This document shows positions 1-7,604 of a stretch of 64,000 nucleotides of DNA, in pieces; the first letter of the stretch is position 1; each line of letters begins with the position of its first letter. This DNA comes from Trebonia sp050013875 (GTDB taxonomy: Bacteria; Actinomycetota; Actinomycetes; Streptosporangiales; Streptosporangiaceae), in the NCBI GenBank assembly GCA_050013875.1, contig JBEKEK010000001.1:1-64000 (forward strand). Direction: 5' to 3'. The notes under the pieces are model-generated. The model did not search any database. It was not told the origin of the DNA and saw nothing but the letters and a program-made list of their open reading frames with translations. A program made the translations under genes and the position numbers.

Positions 1-641
1 GCGTCTTCCTTGACCCGCACCCCGCCGGTGGCGACGTGGATGAAGATCGGCAGGCCGAGTTCCTCGGCGACGTTCCACACCGGCTCGTAGTCGCGCGACC
101 AGTACGGCACCGGGGGGATCTCGGGCAGCATCAGCGCGCGCAGGCCGAGCTTGTGCACCCGCCTGATCTCGGCCACCGCGTCCGGGATGTCGGTCAGCGG
201 GATGGACGCGACCGGGCGCATCCGGTCCTTGTAAGCGAGATAGGTCTCGGCCACCCAGTCGTTCCACGCCCGCGAGTGGGCCATGGAGAGCTCGTGGTCG
301 TCGGTGAACAGGACGAAGAGCGCCAGGTTGGGGAAGAAGACGGCGCCGTCGACGCCCTCCATGTCCATGTCGGCGATGATGTCGTCGGGGATCCACCCAG
401 GGGTCGTGCCATCGTGCCCCTGGAACTGGCGGTACTTCGACACCGTCCAGCCGTCGAACCCGATGGTGTGCAGCTTCCTGAACTCGGTGTGACCGCCGGG
501 GACGATCGGCTCCTCGAGGGTGAACTCCTCTTCCCACAGCGCGCGGTCGCGCATATTGGCCGGGAGCCGGGACTTGAACAGGTCCGGCGGCTCGATGATG
601 TGGCAGTCGCCGGAGACGAGGAACTCTTTGTACGTGGCCAT
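1..641 (-). CDS. Amidohydrolase family 2 protein (partial, C-terminus beyond window)
   Basis: About 213 N-terminal residues of a TIM-barrel metal-dependent hydrolase of the amidohydrolase-2/ACMSD-like superfamily, which hydrolyse or decarboxylate small carboxylates using a metal centre. The N-terminus has SGDCHIIEP (residues 10-18), the usual DxHxxEP metal-site motif, and later DMDMEGVDGAVFFP, the first conserved barrel segment. The ATG start has a GAAGGAG ribosome site about 9 nt upstream. It is related to the complete copy at 9265-10488. It lies 116 bp beyond the P450 gene on the same strand and may be the distal part of that operon. The substrate is unknown. Confidence 0.88.
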   Translation of the reverse strand, partial: MATYKEFLVSGDCHIIEPPDLFKSRLPANMRDRALWEEEFTLEEPIVPGGHTEFRKLHTIGFDGWTVSKYRQFQGHDGTTPGWIPDDIIADMDMEGVDGAVFFPNLALFVLFTDDHELSMAHSRAWNDWVAETYLAYKDRMRPVASIPLTDIPDAVAEIRRVHKLGLRALMLPEIPPVPYWSRDYEPVWNVAEELGLPIFIHVATGGVRVKED

Positions 642-757
642 CGGCAGGATCTCTCCTTCGAGCAGTTACCTGGATGCCCGATAGTCGGACTTCCATGTAT
701 TACCATAGACACCTCGGCGGCCGCGGTCAACGGCCGAAACCGGTGCTGGCTGAACCG

Positions 758-2122
758 CTAGCTGATCTCGGCCGCACCCCTGCGCACCGTGACCGGCTCA
801 GCCAGCCGCTGCTGGTCGACGACAAGCTGCAGGCGGGCGATCGTCTCGTCAAGCCCGTCCCCGACCCGGGGGCCGGGGGTGAAGGTGGCCGGCAGGTGCT
901 TCATGCCCTGGATGATGCCGATCGTGTCGTAGTGCTCCGCGCGGGCGGGCTCGCAGACGTAATCGGGCAGCCGGTCGAGCACCGCCAGTACCATCCGCTT
1001 GAACACCATGCGGGCCACGTTGGAGCCGATGCAGCGGTGAATGCCCAGGCCGAAGCTGTGGTGCCGGTTGCCGGTGCGGTCCAGCTCGACCTCGTTGGGG
1101 TTGGCGAAGACCGCCGGGTCGCGGTTGGACATCGCCCACGACAGCCACAGCCGCTCGCCTTCCTTGAATTCCTGGCCGGCGATCTCGCAGTCAGCGGTGA
1201 TCGTGCGGCCGTCGCCGGGCGCCGGGGTGTAGTAGCGCAGGAACTCCTCGGTCGCGGAGTCGAGCAGCGTGTCCCGCTCCGCCGACAGCCGGGCCCGCTG
1301 GTCTGGATGCTGCGACAGCCACTCCAGGGCGTGCGCGGTCAGCGCGGTGGTGGTGTCGAACCCGCCGCCGATGAGCAGGGAGATCACGCCGAGCAGCTCG
1401 GCGTCGGGGGGTGTGGCGCCGAGGATCCGCGCCTGCGCAAGCGCGTTGATCAGGCCGGGCCGCGGGTTCGCCCTGATCTGTCCGAGCTGGCGGAGCATGT
1501 CGTCGCGCATGGCGATCCGGCTCTGCTGTATACGCGCCATGTCGGGCGAGTTCGGCGAGGTGTACACCGAGGCGTGCACCGGCTCGACGTAGATGTCCCA
1601 GTTCTTGAGCGGGATCCCGAGCATCGCCAGGGTGAGCACCGCGGGCACGACGTTGGCGAGGTGGTCGACGAAGTCGATCTCGCCGGTCTCGATGACCTCG
1701 TTCAGGCTGGCGCGGACCACCTCGTCCACCAGCGGCTGCCACCGGGCCACCGCGGCGGGCGACAGGTACGGGTTGAGCGCCTGCCGGTAGTGCCGCTGCT
1801 CGGGCGGGTCCATCTCCAGGAAACCGCCACGGAAACCGGTGTCGGGGGCGGGGATCGAGATGCCCTTGTAGCCCCGCCGCTCGCCCGCCGGGTCGTGGTC
1901 GTTGGACACGTACTCGGCCGACCGGGCCAGCTCGAAGACCTCGGGGTGTCCCGCGGCGACCCAGTGCCCGCCGTAGGTGTCACTCCACGCGACCGGGCAC
2001 TTCCCCAGCATCTCGCCGGTGATGTCCTCGAACCGCTCCCGGTACTCCGGCGTGTGCCGGTCGAAAAGGTAGGCGTTCTTCTTCCGCTCGGCGTCGTCGT
2101 CGGGAAAAGGTTGCGTGCTCAC
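758..2122 (-). CDS. Cytochrome P450
   Basis: Class I bacterial cytochrome P450 of 454 residues, a haem monooxygenase that hydroxylates a hydrophobic substrate with electrons from a ferredoxin. Visible marks are the I-helix oxygen-activation motif GGGFDTTT (252-259), the ExxR of helix K (E293-R296) and the haem loop FGLGIHRCIG with Cys364 as iron ligand. I chose the GTG at 2122 because AGGAGG lies 8 nt upstream; a longer frame to 2176 would overlap the ferredoxin. The 3Fe-4S ferredoxin gene ends 20 bp upstream and is the likely redox partner, and the SDR upstream of that could oxidise the alcohol formed. Substrate is not deducible. Confidence 0.95.
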   Translation of the reverse strand: MSTQPFPDDDAERKKNAYLFDRHTPEYRERFEDITGEMLGKCPVAWSDTYGGHWVAAGHPEVFELARSAEYVSNDHDPAGERRGYKGISIPAPDTGFRGGFLEMDPPEQRHYRQALNPYLSPAAVARWQPLVDEVVRASLNEVIETGEIDFVDHLANVVPAVLTLAMLGIPLKNWDIYVEPVHASVYTSPNSPDMARIQQSRIAMRDDMLRQLGQIRANPRPGLINALAQARILGATPPDAELLGVISLLIGGGFDTTTALTAHALEWLSQHPDQRARLSAERDTLLDSATEEFLRYYTPAPGDGRTITADCEIAGQEFKEGERLWLSWAMSNRDPAVFANPNEVELDRTGNRHHSFGLGIHRCIGSNVARMVFKRMVLAVLDRLPDYVCEPARAEHYDTIGIIQGMKHLPATFTPGPRVGDGLDETIARLQLVVDQQRLAEPVTVRRGAAEIS

Positions 2123-2142
2123 GCGCTTGCCTCCTGGCTGGC

Positions 2143-2337
2143 CTAGGGGATGATCGAGATGGCCTGTTCCGGGCACGAACGGACCGCCTCGGCGGCCTTG
2201 GCTTCCTGGTCGGCCGGCACCTCGCCGTCAACAGCGGTGGCGTGACCGTCGATGTCGTCGAGCGTGAACACATCGGGGGCGGCCATCGCGCACAGGGTGT
2301 GCCCTTGGCACCGCTCCGGATCCACGTACACCTTCAC
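2143..2337 (-). CDS. 3Fe-4S ferredoxin, P450 redox partner
   Basis: A 64-residue single-cluster ferredoxin. The cluster motif is CQGHTLC (C10 to C16), in which the second cysteine of a 4Fe-4S motif is replaced by histidine; with the distal CP (C55) this is the pattern of 3Fe-4S ferredoxins that feed actinobacterial P450s. The protein is strongly acidic. It is immediately upstream of the P450 in the same orientation. No ferredoxin reductase gene is in the window, so a general cellular reductase must serve it. Confidence 0.93.
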   Translation of the reverse strand: MKVYVDPERCQGHTLCAMAAPDVFTLDDIDGHATAVDGEVPADQEAKAAEAVRSCPEQAISIIP

Positions 2338-2400
2338 GTCGGTTTCCCTTCTTTCTTATCCTGAACGCACGCGGCATGCTGTCTCAGCTGGCACCGGCCG

Positions 2401-3261
2401 TCACTGGTGGAAGTCGTACCACTTGAGGTAGCCGCCGGCGTCCACCCGCAGCTGCATGCCGGTCACGTAGCGCGCCTCGTCGGAGGCGAGGAACAGCACC
2501 GCGTTGCTGATGTCCACCGGCTCGATCCACGGGACCGGCATCGCCTGCTGCACGTAGAAGGCGGGCGTCGCGTCCTCCTTCGTCGGGTGCTCAAGGTCCG
2601 GGCGGAAGGACCGGTACATCACCTCGCTCTGCAGCATGTCCGTGTTGACGTTGGTCGGGTGGACCACGTTCGCCCGGATCTCGCGCGGTGCGAGCTCGCG
2701 CGCCAGGTCGTGCATGTAACCGGACAGCATCCGCTTGGCCACCATGTAGGCGATGCCGCCCGAGTCCTTGCCTACCTGCTGCATCGGCAGCGTGTTCATG
2801 TAGGCGGCGGTCGAGCCGGTCGCTATGATCGAGGCGCCCGCCGCCAGGTGCGGCAGCGCCGCGTGCACGGCGTTGAGCACGCCGATCAGGTTGGTGTCGA
2901 CCACATCGGTCCACGCCTGCAGAGGCGCTCCGCTTTTCTGCCCGGCGATGCCGGCCTGCGCCACCACGATGTCGACCTTGCCAAGCTCGGCGATGCCGCG
3001 CTCGAGGGCCGTCCGCAGCTCGGCCCGTTCGCGCACGTCGGCCTGGACCGCGACGATCCGGCGGTCCTGGGCTTCCACCAGGCGGACGGTCTCCTTCAGG
3101 TCATCGGGGGTCGACAGCGGGTAGCCGATGGTGTCGATGTCATGACACAGGTCGACCGCGATGATGTCCGCGCCTTCCTCGGCGAGCCGCACGGCGTGGC
3201 TCCGCCCCTGCCCGCGGGCGGCACCGGTGATGAAGGCGACTTTGCCCTGGACGCGTCCCAT
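2401..3261 (-). CDS. SDR family oxidoreductase, mycofactocin-coupled type
   Basis: Short-chain dehydrogenase of 286 residues. The Rossmann glycine motif is TGAARGQGR (12-20) and the catalytic residues are S150, Y172 and K176. The GAARGQGRSHA segment and the insertion after VDLC (about 39-70) are the marks of the SDR subfamily whose nicotinamide is held permanently and re-oxidised through mycofactocin. The likely job is oxidation of the alcohol made by the neighbouring P450. No mycofactocin biosynthesis gene is in the window. The ATG has AGGGGAGGG upstream. It is divergent from the aldehyde dehydrogenase across a short AT-rich gap. Confidence 0.9.
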   Translation of the reverse strand: MGRVQGKVAFITGAARGQGRSHAVRLAEEGADIIAVDLCHDIDTIGYPLSTPDDLKETVRLVEAQDRRIVAVQADVRERAELRTALERGIAELGKVDIVVAQAGIAGQKSGAPLQAWTDVVDTNLIGVLNAVHAALPHLAAGASIIATGSTAAYMNTLPMQQVGKDSGGIAYMVAKRMLSGYMHDLARELAPREIRANVVHPTNVNTDMLQSEVMYRSFRPDLEHPTKEDATPAFYVQQAMPVPWIEPVDISNAVLFLASDEARYVTGMQLRVDAGGYLKWYDFHQ

Positions 3262-3388
3262 GCGTGCCCTCCCCTGGCCGTTCCCGGCCGTCAGCAGCTA
3301 CCAGACAATGAATATTCCAATAGTGAATAGTACTCTGATTATACTTTTAGGGAAGTCCAACGCCGCCGCCGCGAGGGAGAAAAAACGG
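3262..3388. promoter_or_regulatory. AT-rich divergent promoter region
   Basis: The gap between the divergent SDR and aldehyde dehydrogenase genes is AT-rich in an otherwise GC-rich window. It holds TATACT (3340-3345) as a -10-like box for the rightward gene, TATAAT on the other strand (3338-3343), and an 8-bp palindrome GAATATTC (3310-3317). No convincing -35 boxes are seen at ideal spacing, so only the region, not exact promoters, is claimed. Confidence 0.45.
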
Positions 3389-4822
3389 ATGCATCGCATG
3401 CTCATCGACGGGCAGCTGGTCACGGCCGACCGCACGTACCCGTCGGTCAACCCGGCCACCGGCCAGGTGCTCGACCAGGCACCGGAAGCCTCGGTGGCCG
3501 ACGCGCGGGCCGCCGTCGCCGCTGCCCGGCGGGCGTTCGACACCACCAGCTGGGGGACCGACCCGGCGTTCCGCGCCCGGTGCCTTGACCAGCTGCACAA
3601 GGCGCTGACCGAGCACCAGGAGGAGCTGCGCGAGCTGACGATCGCCGACGTCGGCGCTCCGCGGGTCATCACCTACGGTGCGCAGCTTGACGAGCCGATC
3701 GGGATCGTCAGGTACTACGCCGACCTGCTGGCCGGCTACCCGCTGACCCAGGAGCTCGGCCTGACCGACTTCCGCGGCCAGCAGCACCGCCGCTGGGTGG
3801 AGAAGGAGCCGGTCGGCGTGGTGGCCGCGATCATCGGCTACAACTACCCGACCCAGCTCGCGCTGGGCAAGCTGGCGCCGGCCCTCGCGGCCGGCTGCAC
3901 GGTCGTACTCAAGGCCGCCCCGGACACGCCGCTGATCACGCTCGCGCTCGGCGAGCTGATCGCCTCCCACACCGACCTGCCGCCGGGCGTGGTCAACGTG
4001 CTGTCCTCCTCCGACGTCGCCGTGGGCGAGGCGCTGACCACCTCGCCCGACGTCGACGCGGTTACCTTCACCGGCTCGACCGCGACCGGCCGCCGGATCA
4101 TGGCGGCCGCCAGCGCGACCATCAAGCGCGTCTTCCTCGAGCTCGGCGGCAAGTCCGCCCTGGTCGTCCTGGACGACGCCGAGCTGGCCGGACCGATCGG
4201 GGTCGCGACGTTCGCGACCTGCTCGCACGCCGGGCAGGGCTGCGCGATCCCGACCCGGATGGTGGTGCCCCGCCAGCTGCACGACGTGATCGTCGCCCAG
4301 GTAGCGGCCGGGCTTGAGCGGGTGACCTACGGCGACCCGGCCGATGCCGCCAACTACATGGGCCCGCTGATCAGCGAGCGGCAGCGGGACAAGGTGGACG
4401 GCCTGGTGCGGCGGGCGGTCGCGGCCGGCGCGACGCTGGTGACCGGGGGCAAGAAGGTGGACCCGGGCTATTTCTACACCCCGACGCTGCTCACCAACGT
4501 GCACCCGGACAGCGAGATCGCGCAGGAGGAAGCGTTCGGGCCGGTGCTCGTGATCATGCCGCACGACGGGGACGACGACGCGGTGCGGATCGCCAACAAC
4601 TCGATTTACGGCCTGTCCGGCGCGGTGTACGGCGGGGACGAGCAGCGCGCCCTCGCGGTCGCGCGGCGGATCCGGGCCGGCACCGTCGGTGTCAACGGCG
4701 GCGCCTGGTTCGGTCCCGACGTGCCCTTCGGCGGCTACAAGCAGTCCGGCATCGGGCGGGAGATGGGCACCGCCGGGCTCGAGGAGTTCCTTGAGACCAA
4801 GGCGATGGCCATACCGCTGTAG
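3389..4822 (+). CDS. NAD(P)+-dependent aldehyde dehydrogenase
   Basis: Aldehyde dehydrogenase of 477 residues, normal family length. N152 in GYNYP is the oxyanion residue, FLELGGKS carries the general base E251, and the nucleophile is C285 in AGQGCAIPT. It oxidises an aldehyde to a carboxylic acid. The longer frame begins upstream at 3161 inside the SDR gene; the ATG at 3389, behind GAGGGAGA, fits both the promoter gap and family N-termini. Divergent from the P450/ferredoxin/SDR set, it completes an alkyl to alcohol to aldehyde to acid series. Confidence 0.94.
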   Translation: MHRMLIDGQLVTADRTYPSVNPATGQVLDQAPEASVADARAAVAAARRAFDTTSWGTDPAFRARCLDQLHKALTEHQEELRELTIADVGAPRVITYGAQLDEPIGIVRYYADLLAGYPLTQELGLTDFRGQQHRRWVEKEPVGVVAAIIGYNYPTQLALGKLAPALAAGCTVVLKAAPDTPLITLALGELIASHTDLPPGVVNVLSSSDVAVGEALTTSPDVDAVTFTGSTATGRRIMAAASATIKRVFLELGGKSALVVLDDAELAGPIGVATFATCSHAGQGCAIPTRMVVPRQLHDVIVAQVAAGLERVTYGDPADAANYMGPLISERQRDKVDGLVRRAVAAGATLVTGGKKVDPGYFYTPTLLTNVHPDSEIAQEEAFGPVLVIMPHDGDDDAVRIANNSIYGLSGAVYGGDEQRALAVARRIRAGTVGVNGGAWFGPDVPFGGYKQSGIGREMGTAGLEEFLETKAMAIPL

Positions 4823-4857
4823 CCGCGGGCATAGCGGCGTTCCTGCCTGACCCGGCC

Positions 4858-4880
4858 GCCGCCCGCTACTTGCGGGCGGC
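4858..4880. terminator. Bidirectional hairpin between convergent genes
   Basis: A perfect 9-bp stem (GCCGCCCGC / GCGGGCGGC) closes a 5-nt loop TACTT, in the 67-bp gap between the aldehyde dehydrogenase and the convergent IclR gene. A second weaker hairpin (GCCCGG/CCGGGC, 4881-4901) follows and reaches into the IclR stop. There is no U-tract, as is common in Actinobacteria. Confidence 0.6.
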
Positions 4881-4912
4881 GCCCGGGCGCTACTTCCGGG
4901 CGGCGCCCGGGC
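4863..4912. repeat. 25-bp tandem duplication at the end of the IclR gene
   Basis: CGCTACTT(G/C)CGGGCGGCGCCCGGG appears twice in a row with one mismatch, about 25 bp apart. The right copy encodes the last codons and stop of the IclR gene; the left copy lies just past the stop. It therefore duplicates a gene end and also builds the hairpins described above. Confidence 0.75.
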
Positions 4913-5672
4913 CCCGCAGGCTGAGGTTCGCGTTCCAGATCGCGGCCGCCGTGCTCCGCACGGCCTCGGACGCCACACTCCAGCGCATCCGGCTGGCCGG
5001 CCCGGTGACGGACACTGCCCCGATCGGGCGCCCGGCGCTGCGGATCGGCGCGGCGACACAGACTAGTTCCTCGTAGGCCTCGCCGCGGTCGAACGCCACC
5101 CCGGCCTCGCGGACATGCTGGAGCTCGGTCCACAGGGCGTAGGGCTCCGTGATCGTTTTCGCCGTCTTCCGCGGCATCGGCGCGGTGATCACCGTATGCG
5201 TGGCCGCGTCGTCGTAGGCGACCATCGCCTTGCCAAGCGCGGTGCAGTAGGCGGGCTTGCGCCCGCCGCGCCGGGTCGGCAGCCGGATCGGGCCCACGAC
5301 GATACGTTCGAGGTACACGACGTCGGCCCGGTCGAGAATGGCGAGTTGCGCGGCCAGCCCGGTCCGGCCGGCCAGCGATTGCAGGTGCGGGAACGCGGCT
5401 TCGTGCAGCCGGTTTCCCTCAACCGCGAGCGTCCCCAGTTCGAAGAGCCGCATGCCGACGCGGTATCCGCCGGTATCGCGTTCCAGCCAGCCGACCTGGC
5501 ACAGCTGATCGAGCAGGCGGTGCAGGGTGGACTTCGGCAATCGCGTGCGCCGGTTAAGGTCACCGAGACTTAGCACCTTCTGGGCGCCGTTGAACGCCTC
5601 CATGATGGAGGCGCTCCTTCCCAGGACGGTGTGCTCCGGGGGACACCGCTCGCCGACCGCTTCGCTGCGCAT
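4890..5672 (-). CDS. IclR family transcriptional regulator
   Basis: IclR-type regulator of 260 residues: an N-terminal winged helix-turn-helix (about 20-75; recognition helix around LPKSTLHRLL, 45-54) and a C-terminal effector-binding GAF-like domain ending GAVSVTGPASRM. The start at 5672 is preferred over the longer frame to 5702 because it follows GGGAGGTGG at 6 nt. Such proteins sense aromatic or other small carboxylates and control the adjacent catabolic genes, here plausibly the aldehyde dehydrogenase and the operon to the right. Convergent with the aldehyde dehydrogenase. Confidence 0.92.
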   Translation of the reverse strand: MRSEAVGERCPPEHTVLGRSASIMEAFNGAQKVLSLGDLNRRTRLPKSTLHRLLDQLCQVGWLERDTGGYRVGMRLFELGTLAVEGNRLHEAAFPHLQSLAGRTGLAAQLAILDRADVVYLERIVVGPIRLPTRRGGRKPAYCTALGKAMVAYDDAATHTVITAPMPRKTAKTITEPYALWTELQHVREAGVAFDRGEAYEELVCVAAPIRSAGRPIGAVSVTGPASRMRWSVASEAVRSTAAAIWNANLSLRGPGAARK

Positions 5673-5805
5673 CTGCCACCTCCCGCTAGGGCCCGACAGC
5701 ATCCCGGAGAGGGTTGTCCTGGGGCCCGCGTCCCTCTGAGGTGTGCCTAAATCTAAATAGGTGAAATCAGTATCCTGTTAATCATCACAACCGGCAACCA
5801 GGCTG

Positions 5806-6240
5806 TCAAGAGCCGGCCGTTCTGGTGCGCAGGTGCCCTGTCATCCAGGCCGCCAGCTTCGCGTCGAAGTATTCGAGGCGCACGCCGTGCAGCGCCTCTG
5901 GCCGGGTCAGTACCACCCGGGGCGTGCCGCTCTCGTCGGCCGAGACCGGGACCGCCGCGTCGCCGAAGGCGGCGCAGCGATCGGGCACGCTGGGGTCGGA
6001 GAGGCCGAGATGATGCAAGCCCTCGCCCTGCTCCGGTGACCAGCTGCCGGTGCCGGTCATCTCCATGAGCTCGAGATAAGGCGAGTCCCCGAGCGAGTAG
6101 CAGAACCTGACCGTCTCTCCGGTGGCGACCCCGACACTGCTCACCGGCTCGAATTCGACCCCGAGGAGGGCCCCGAAGTCAGCCCGGGCCGCCTCCATGT
6201 CCCTGACCAGGATGCCCACGTGGAAATAGGGCTCGTACAT
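5806..6240 (-). CDS. VOC family (glyoxalase-like) protein
   Basis: A 144-residue single-chain vicinal-oxygen-chelate protein. It begins with the typical strand FHVGILVRDMEAARADF (6-22), with H7 as the likely first metal ligand, and has YLELME and GLHHLGL segments that place further ligands. The family includes epimerases, lyases and dioxygenases, and the closest general resemblance is to methylmalonyl-CoA epimerase-like members. It follows the CoA-transferase by 16 bp and so acts in the same operon, possibly on a CoA ester. Confidence 0.82.
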   Translation of the reverse strand: MYEPYFHVGILVRDMEAARADFGALLGVEFEPVSSVGVATGETVRFCYSLGDSPYLELMEMTGTGSWSPEQGEGLHHLGLSDPSVPDRCAAFGDAAVPVSADESGTPRVVLTRPEALHGVRLEYFDAKLAAWMTGHLRTRTAGS

Positions 6241-6256
6241 GACAGCTCCCTGCTGC

Positions 6257-7489
6257 TCAGGTGACCGCGCCGGCGATCTTAAGCTCGATCACTTTCTCGT
6301 CGGTGAGCCCCAGCTCGCGCAGGACCTCATCGGTGTGCTCGGCGAACAGCGGCCCGCGCCGCAGCTCGGCCGGTGTCTCGTCGAACTGCACGGGGTTGGT
6401 CACCATGTGCCGACGGACGCCGTCGGCGTCGTCGAAGCTGGCGATCATGCCGTTGGCCCGCAGCGACTGGTCGTTCGCGACGCCCCAGGCATCCTGCACG
6501 GTGGCCCACTGGCCGCCGATGCGGTCAAGCAGCGTCAGCCACTCAGCGAAGGGCTTCCCGGCGACGATGCCGGCCACCAGCTCGCCCGCCGCGGGCGCGT
6601 TCGCCATCAGCTTCTCCACCGTGTTGAACCGCTCGTCGGCGGCGAGTTCCTGATGGCCGGTCAGCCTGCAGAACTCAGGCCAGTAGCGGCCGGGCTGCAG
6701 CATCGAGAACAGGACCCAGCGGCCGTCCGACGTCTGGTACGGGCCGACAAGCGGGTTCCTGGCCGAGCCGTGCCGCGGCACCGGCGGCCGCGGTGGCACT
6801 CCCCCGGCCTGCAGCGCCAGGTTCACCGTGAACGAAGTGGCCCAGGCACCGACGCCGAGCAGTGACACGTCGATGACGGAGGTCTCACCGGTGGTCGCGC
6901 GCGCGAACAGTGCCGCGGCGATGCCGCCCGCGATGGTCATCCCGCCGATATTGTCACCGTACGCGCCAGACGGCATCGGGGAGAGCCGGTCCGCGCCGGC
7001 CGGCGTGGCCCCGGCGCCGCTGCCGGACCGCGCCCAGAAGGCGGTCATGTCGTAGCCGCCCTTGTCCGCCTCGGGGCCCCGCGCGCCGAACCCGGAACCG
7101 CGCACGTAGATGATGTCGGGGTTTGCCTTGCGGACATCCTCGACGTCGATGTGCAGCTTGGCCCGCACTCCGGGAAGATAGTTGGTGAGGAAGACGTCAC
7201 TGCGCTTGATCAGCTGGTCAAGCACCTCCCTGGCCGCAGGCACGTCGAGGGCAAGGCCGACGCTGCGTTTGCCGCGGTTGGGCCCCTCGAAGACCGGGTT
7301 GAAGTAGGTGCCCTTGGTAATCGCGTCCACCCCGATGACGGTGGTGAGCCCGCGCTGTGCGTCGCCCTTTTCCGCGTGCTCGACCTTGATCACCTCCGCT
7401 CCCCAGTCGGCCAGGACCGCGCCGGCCGCGGGCACGAACGTGAACTGGGCTACCTCGAGGACGCGCACACCTTGCATCGGCTGCAGCAT
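6257..7489 (-). CDS. Class III CoA-transferase (CaiB/BaiF family)
   Basis: A 410-residue CaiB/BaiF protein. These form interlocked dimers and move CoA between carboxylates through an Asp-linked mixed anhydride; D179 in AYGDNIGG is the likely nucleophile. The N-terminal VRVLEVAQF...LADWGAEVIKVE is the family Rossmann start. It probably activates or transfers CoA onto an acid intermediate, replacing an ATP-dependent ligase. Upstream, a 15-bp tandem repeat array separates it from the thiolase fusion gene; AAGGGA precedes the ATG. Confidence 0.93.
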   Translation of the reverse strand: MLQPMQGVRVLEVAQFTFVPAAGAVLADWGAEVIKVEHAEKGDAQRGLTTVIGVDAITKGTYFNPVFEGPNRGKRSVGLALDVPAAREVLDQLIKRSDVFLTNYLPGVRAKLHIDVEDVRKANPDIIYVRGSGFGARGPEADKGGYDMTAFWARSGSGAGATPAGADRLSPMPSGAYGDNIGGMTIAGGIAAALFARATTGETSVIDVSLLGVGAWATSFTVNLALQAGGVPPRPPVPRHGSARNPLVGPYQTSDGRWVLFSMLQPGRYWPEFCRLTGHQELAADERFNTVEKLMANAPAAGELVAGIVAGKPFAEWLTLLDRIGGQWATVQDAWGVANDQSLRANGMIASFDDADGVRRHMVTNPVQFDETPAELRRGPLFAEHTDEVLRELGLTDEKVIELKIAGAVT

Positions 7490-7520
7490 CAGTGGTCCCT
7501 TCTGCGCTGTTCTTGGCTGT

Positions 7521-7604
7521 GTAAAGCTGCTGTCGGTAAAGCTGCTGTCGGTAGAGCTGCTGTCGGTAGAGCTGCTGTCGGTAGAGCTGCTGTCGGTAGA
7601 GCTA
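7521..7604. repeat. 15-bp tandem repeat array (5 full copies plus a part)
   Basis: Unit GTARAGCTGCTGTCG: two GTAAA copies (7521, 7536), three GTAGA copies (7551, 7566, 7581) and a truncated GTAGAGCTA that supplies the stop of the thiolase-fusion gene. It fills most of the gap between that gene and the CoA-transferase start. The unit is a multiple of 3 and ends exactly at a stop codon. Confidence 0.9.

Noticed and set aside
674..2146. 490-residue open frame on the plus strand opposite the P450
   Set aside because: Arg/Gly/Val-rich translation with no family pattern; it mirrors the third-position GC bias of the P450 gene on the other strand.
3347..5059. 570-residue minus-strand frame opposite the aldehyde dehydrogenase
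   Set aside because: Antisense shadow; the plus-strand frame has all aldehyde dehydrogenase catalytic residues.
7521..7604. Short CRISPR array
   Set aside because: The copies are directly adjacent with no spacers and the unit is only 15 bp; it is a simple tandem repeat.
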